Part shown: piece by piece, positions 7,269 through 7,434 of the stretch
Layout of the letters: the number at the start of each line of letters is the position of its first letter
Numbering within the stretch: the first letter of the stretch is position 1
Assembly: GCA_003354225.1 (NCBI GenBank)
Contig: PIVH01000156.1
Span: forward strand, 1-7,434
Length of the DNA stretch: 7,434 nucleotides
From: Globobulimina sp.
Taxonomy: Eukaryota; Foraminifera; Rotaliida
Direction: 5' to 3'
Program-made: the position numbers and the translations under genes
The notes under the pieces: model-generated
Databases searched by the model: none
The model's input: the letters and a program-made list of their open reading frames with translations, nothing else
Told to the model about the DNA's origin: nothing

Positions 7269-7434
7269 ATTGTCAAATTGTTTGCATTTTTCATATTGCT
7301 TTCATTTATATGTTACTTTTTAATTACTTTAGAATTTACTTTTGAAATTGTATACATTATCCTTGCACTGCATGTAAATCCCCATAGTATTTCAAATTTA
7401 GTAGTCAATAATAGCAGAAAAAAAATAAATTAAG
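7269..7434 (+). other. 3' flank of the ATP-grasp gene, AT-rich
   Basis: These 166 bases hold no open frame that extends the upstream gene in a convincing way and no RNA gene that I can recognise. They are T-rich at first, then A-rich at the end. Confidence 0.6.
7424..7429 (+). terminator. Candidate polyadenylation signal AATAAA
   Basis: An exact AATAAA follows an A-rich run about 155 bases after the ATP-grasp stop codon. It may end this transcript or a longer one covering several genes. In DNA this AT-rich the hexamer can occur by chance. Confidence 0.35.

Noticed and set aside
1-7434. CRISPR arrays, tRNA or rRNA genes, insertion sequences, bacterial operon signals, alternative genetic code
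   Set aside because: I saw no spaced repeats, tRNA-like folds or transposase. All long frames end in standard stops with no in-frame reassigned codons, and there is no Shine-Dalgarno pattern before the starts.

Overview
The window looks like nuclear DNA of an AT-rich unicellular or otherwise compact eukaryote. The evidence is one gene that only reads through if short GT-AG introns are removed (one with a GTATGT donor and CACAG acceptor), secretory-pathway proteins with many N-glycosylation sequons, an E1-like enzyme built like the ubiquitin-family activating subunit UBA3, and no Shine-Dalgarno-like spacing. The standard genetic code fits all genes. I cannot name the species. A giant virus is less likely because of the introns, but I cannot exclude it.

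Layout, all on the + strand. 1-212: a broken copy of the E1-like gene; its first 43 bases are identical to the middle of the intact gene at 3747-3789, then it runs into unrelated sequence. 213-335: intergenic, with a 13-base direct repeat whose second copy abuts the next start codon. 336-3427: one large gene that naive ORF calling splits into three. After removal of three proposed introns it encodes a 977-residue type I membrane glycoprotein: signal peptide, ectodomain rich in N-glycan sites, one transmembrane helix near the C-terminus, short tail. 3533-5026: the E1-like protein, with zinc cysteines and nucleotide-binding loop present but the conserved catalytic aspartate replaced by lysine. 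5031-6047: a type II membrane sulfotransferase starting four bases after the E1-like stop. 6132-7268: a type II membrane protein with a TupA-like ATP-grasp domain. 7269-7434: AT-rich 3' flank ending near an AATAAA.

Three of the four intact genes point to the secretory pathway or cell surface: a glycoprotein, a glycan or protein sulfotransferase, and an ATP-grasp ligase related to those of bacterial cell-wall polymer synthesis. The E1-like protein is the odd one, being presumably cytosolic or nuclear. Tight same-strand packing (gaps of about 105, 4 and 84 bases) suggests either a very compact genome or co-transcription. That these genes act together is inference from position only.
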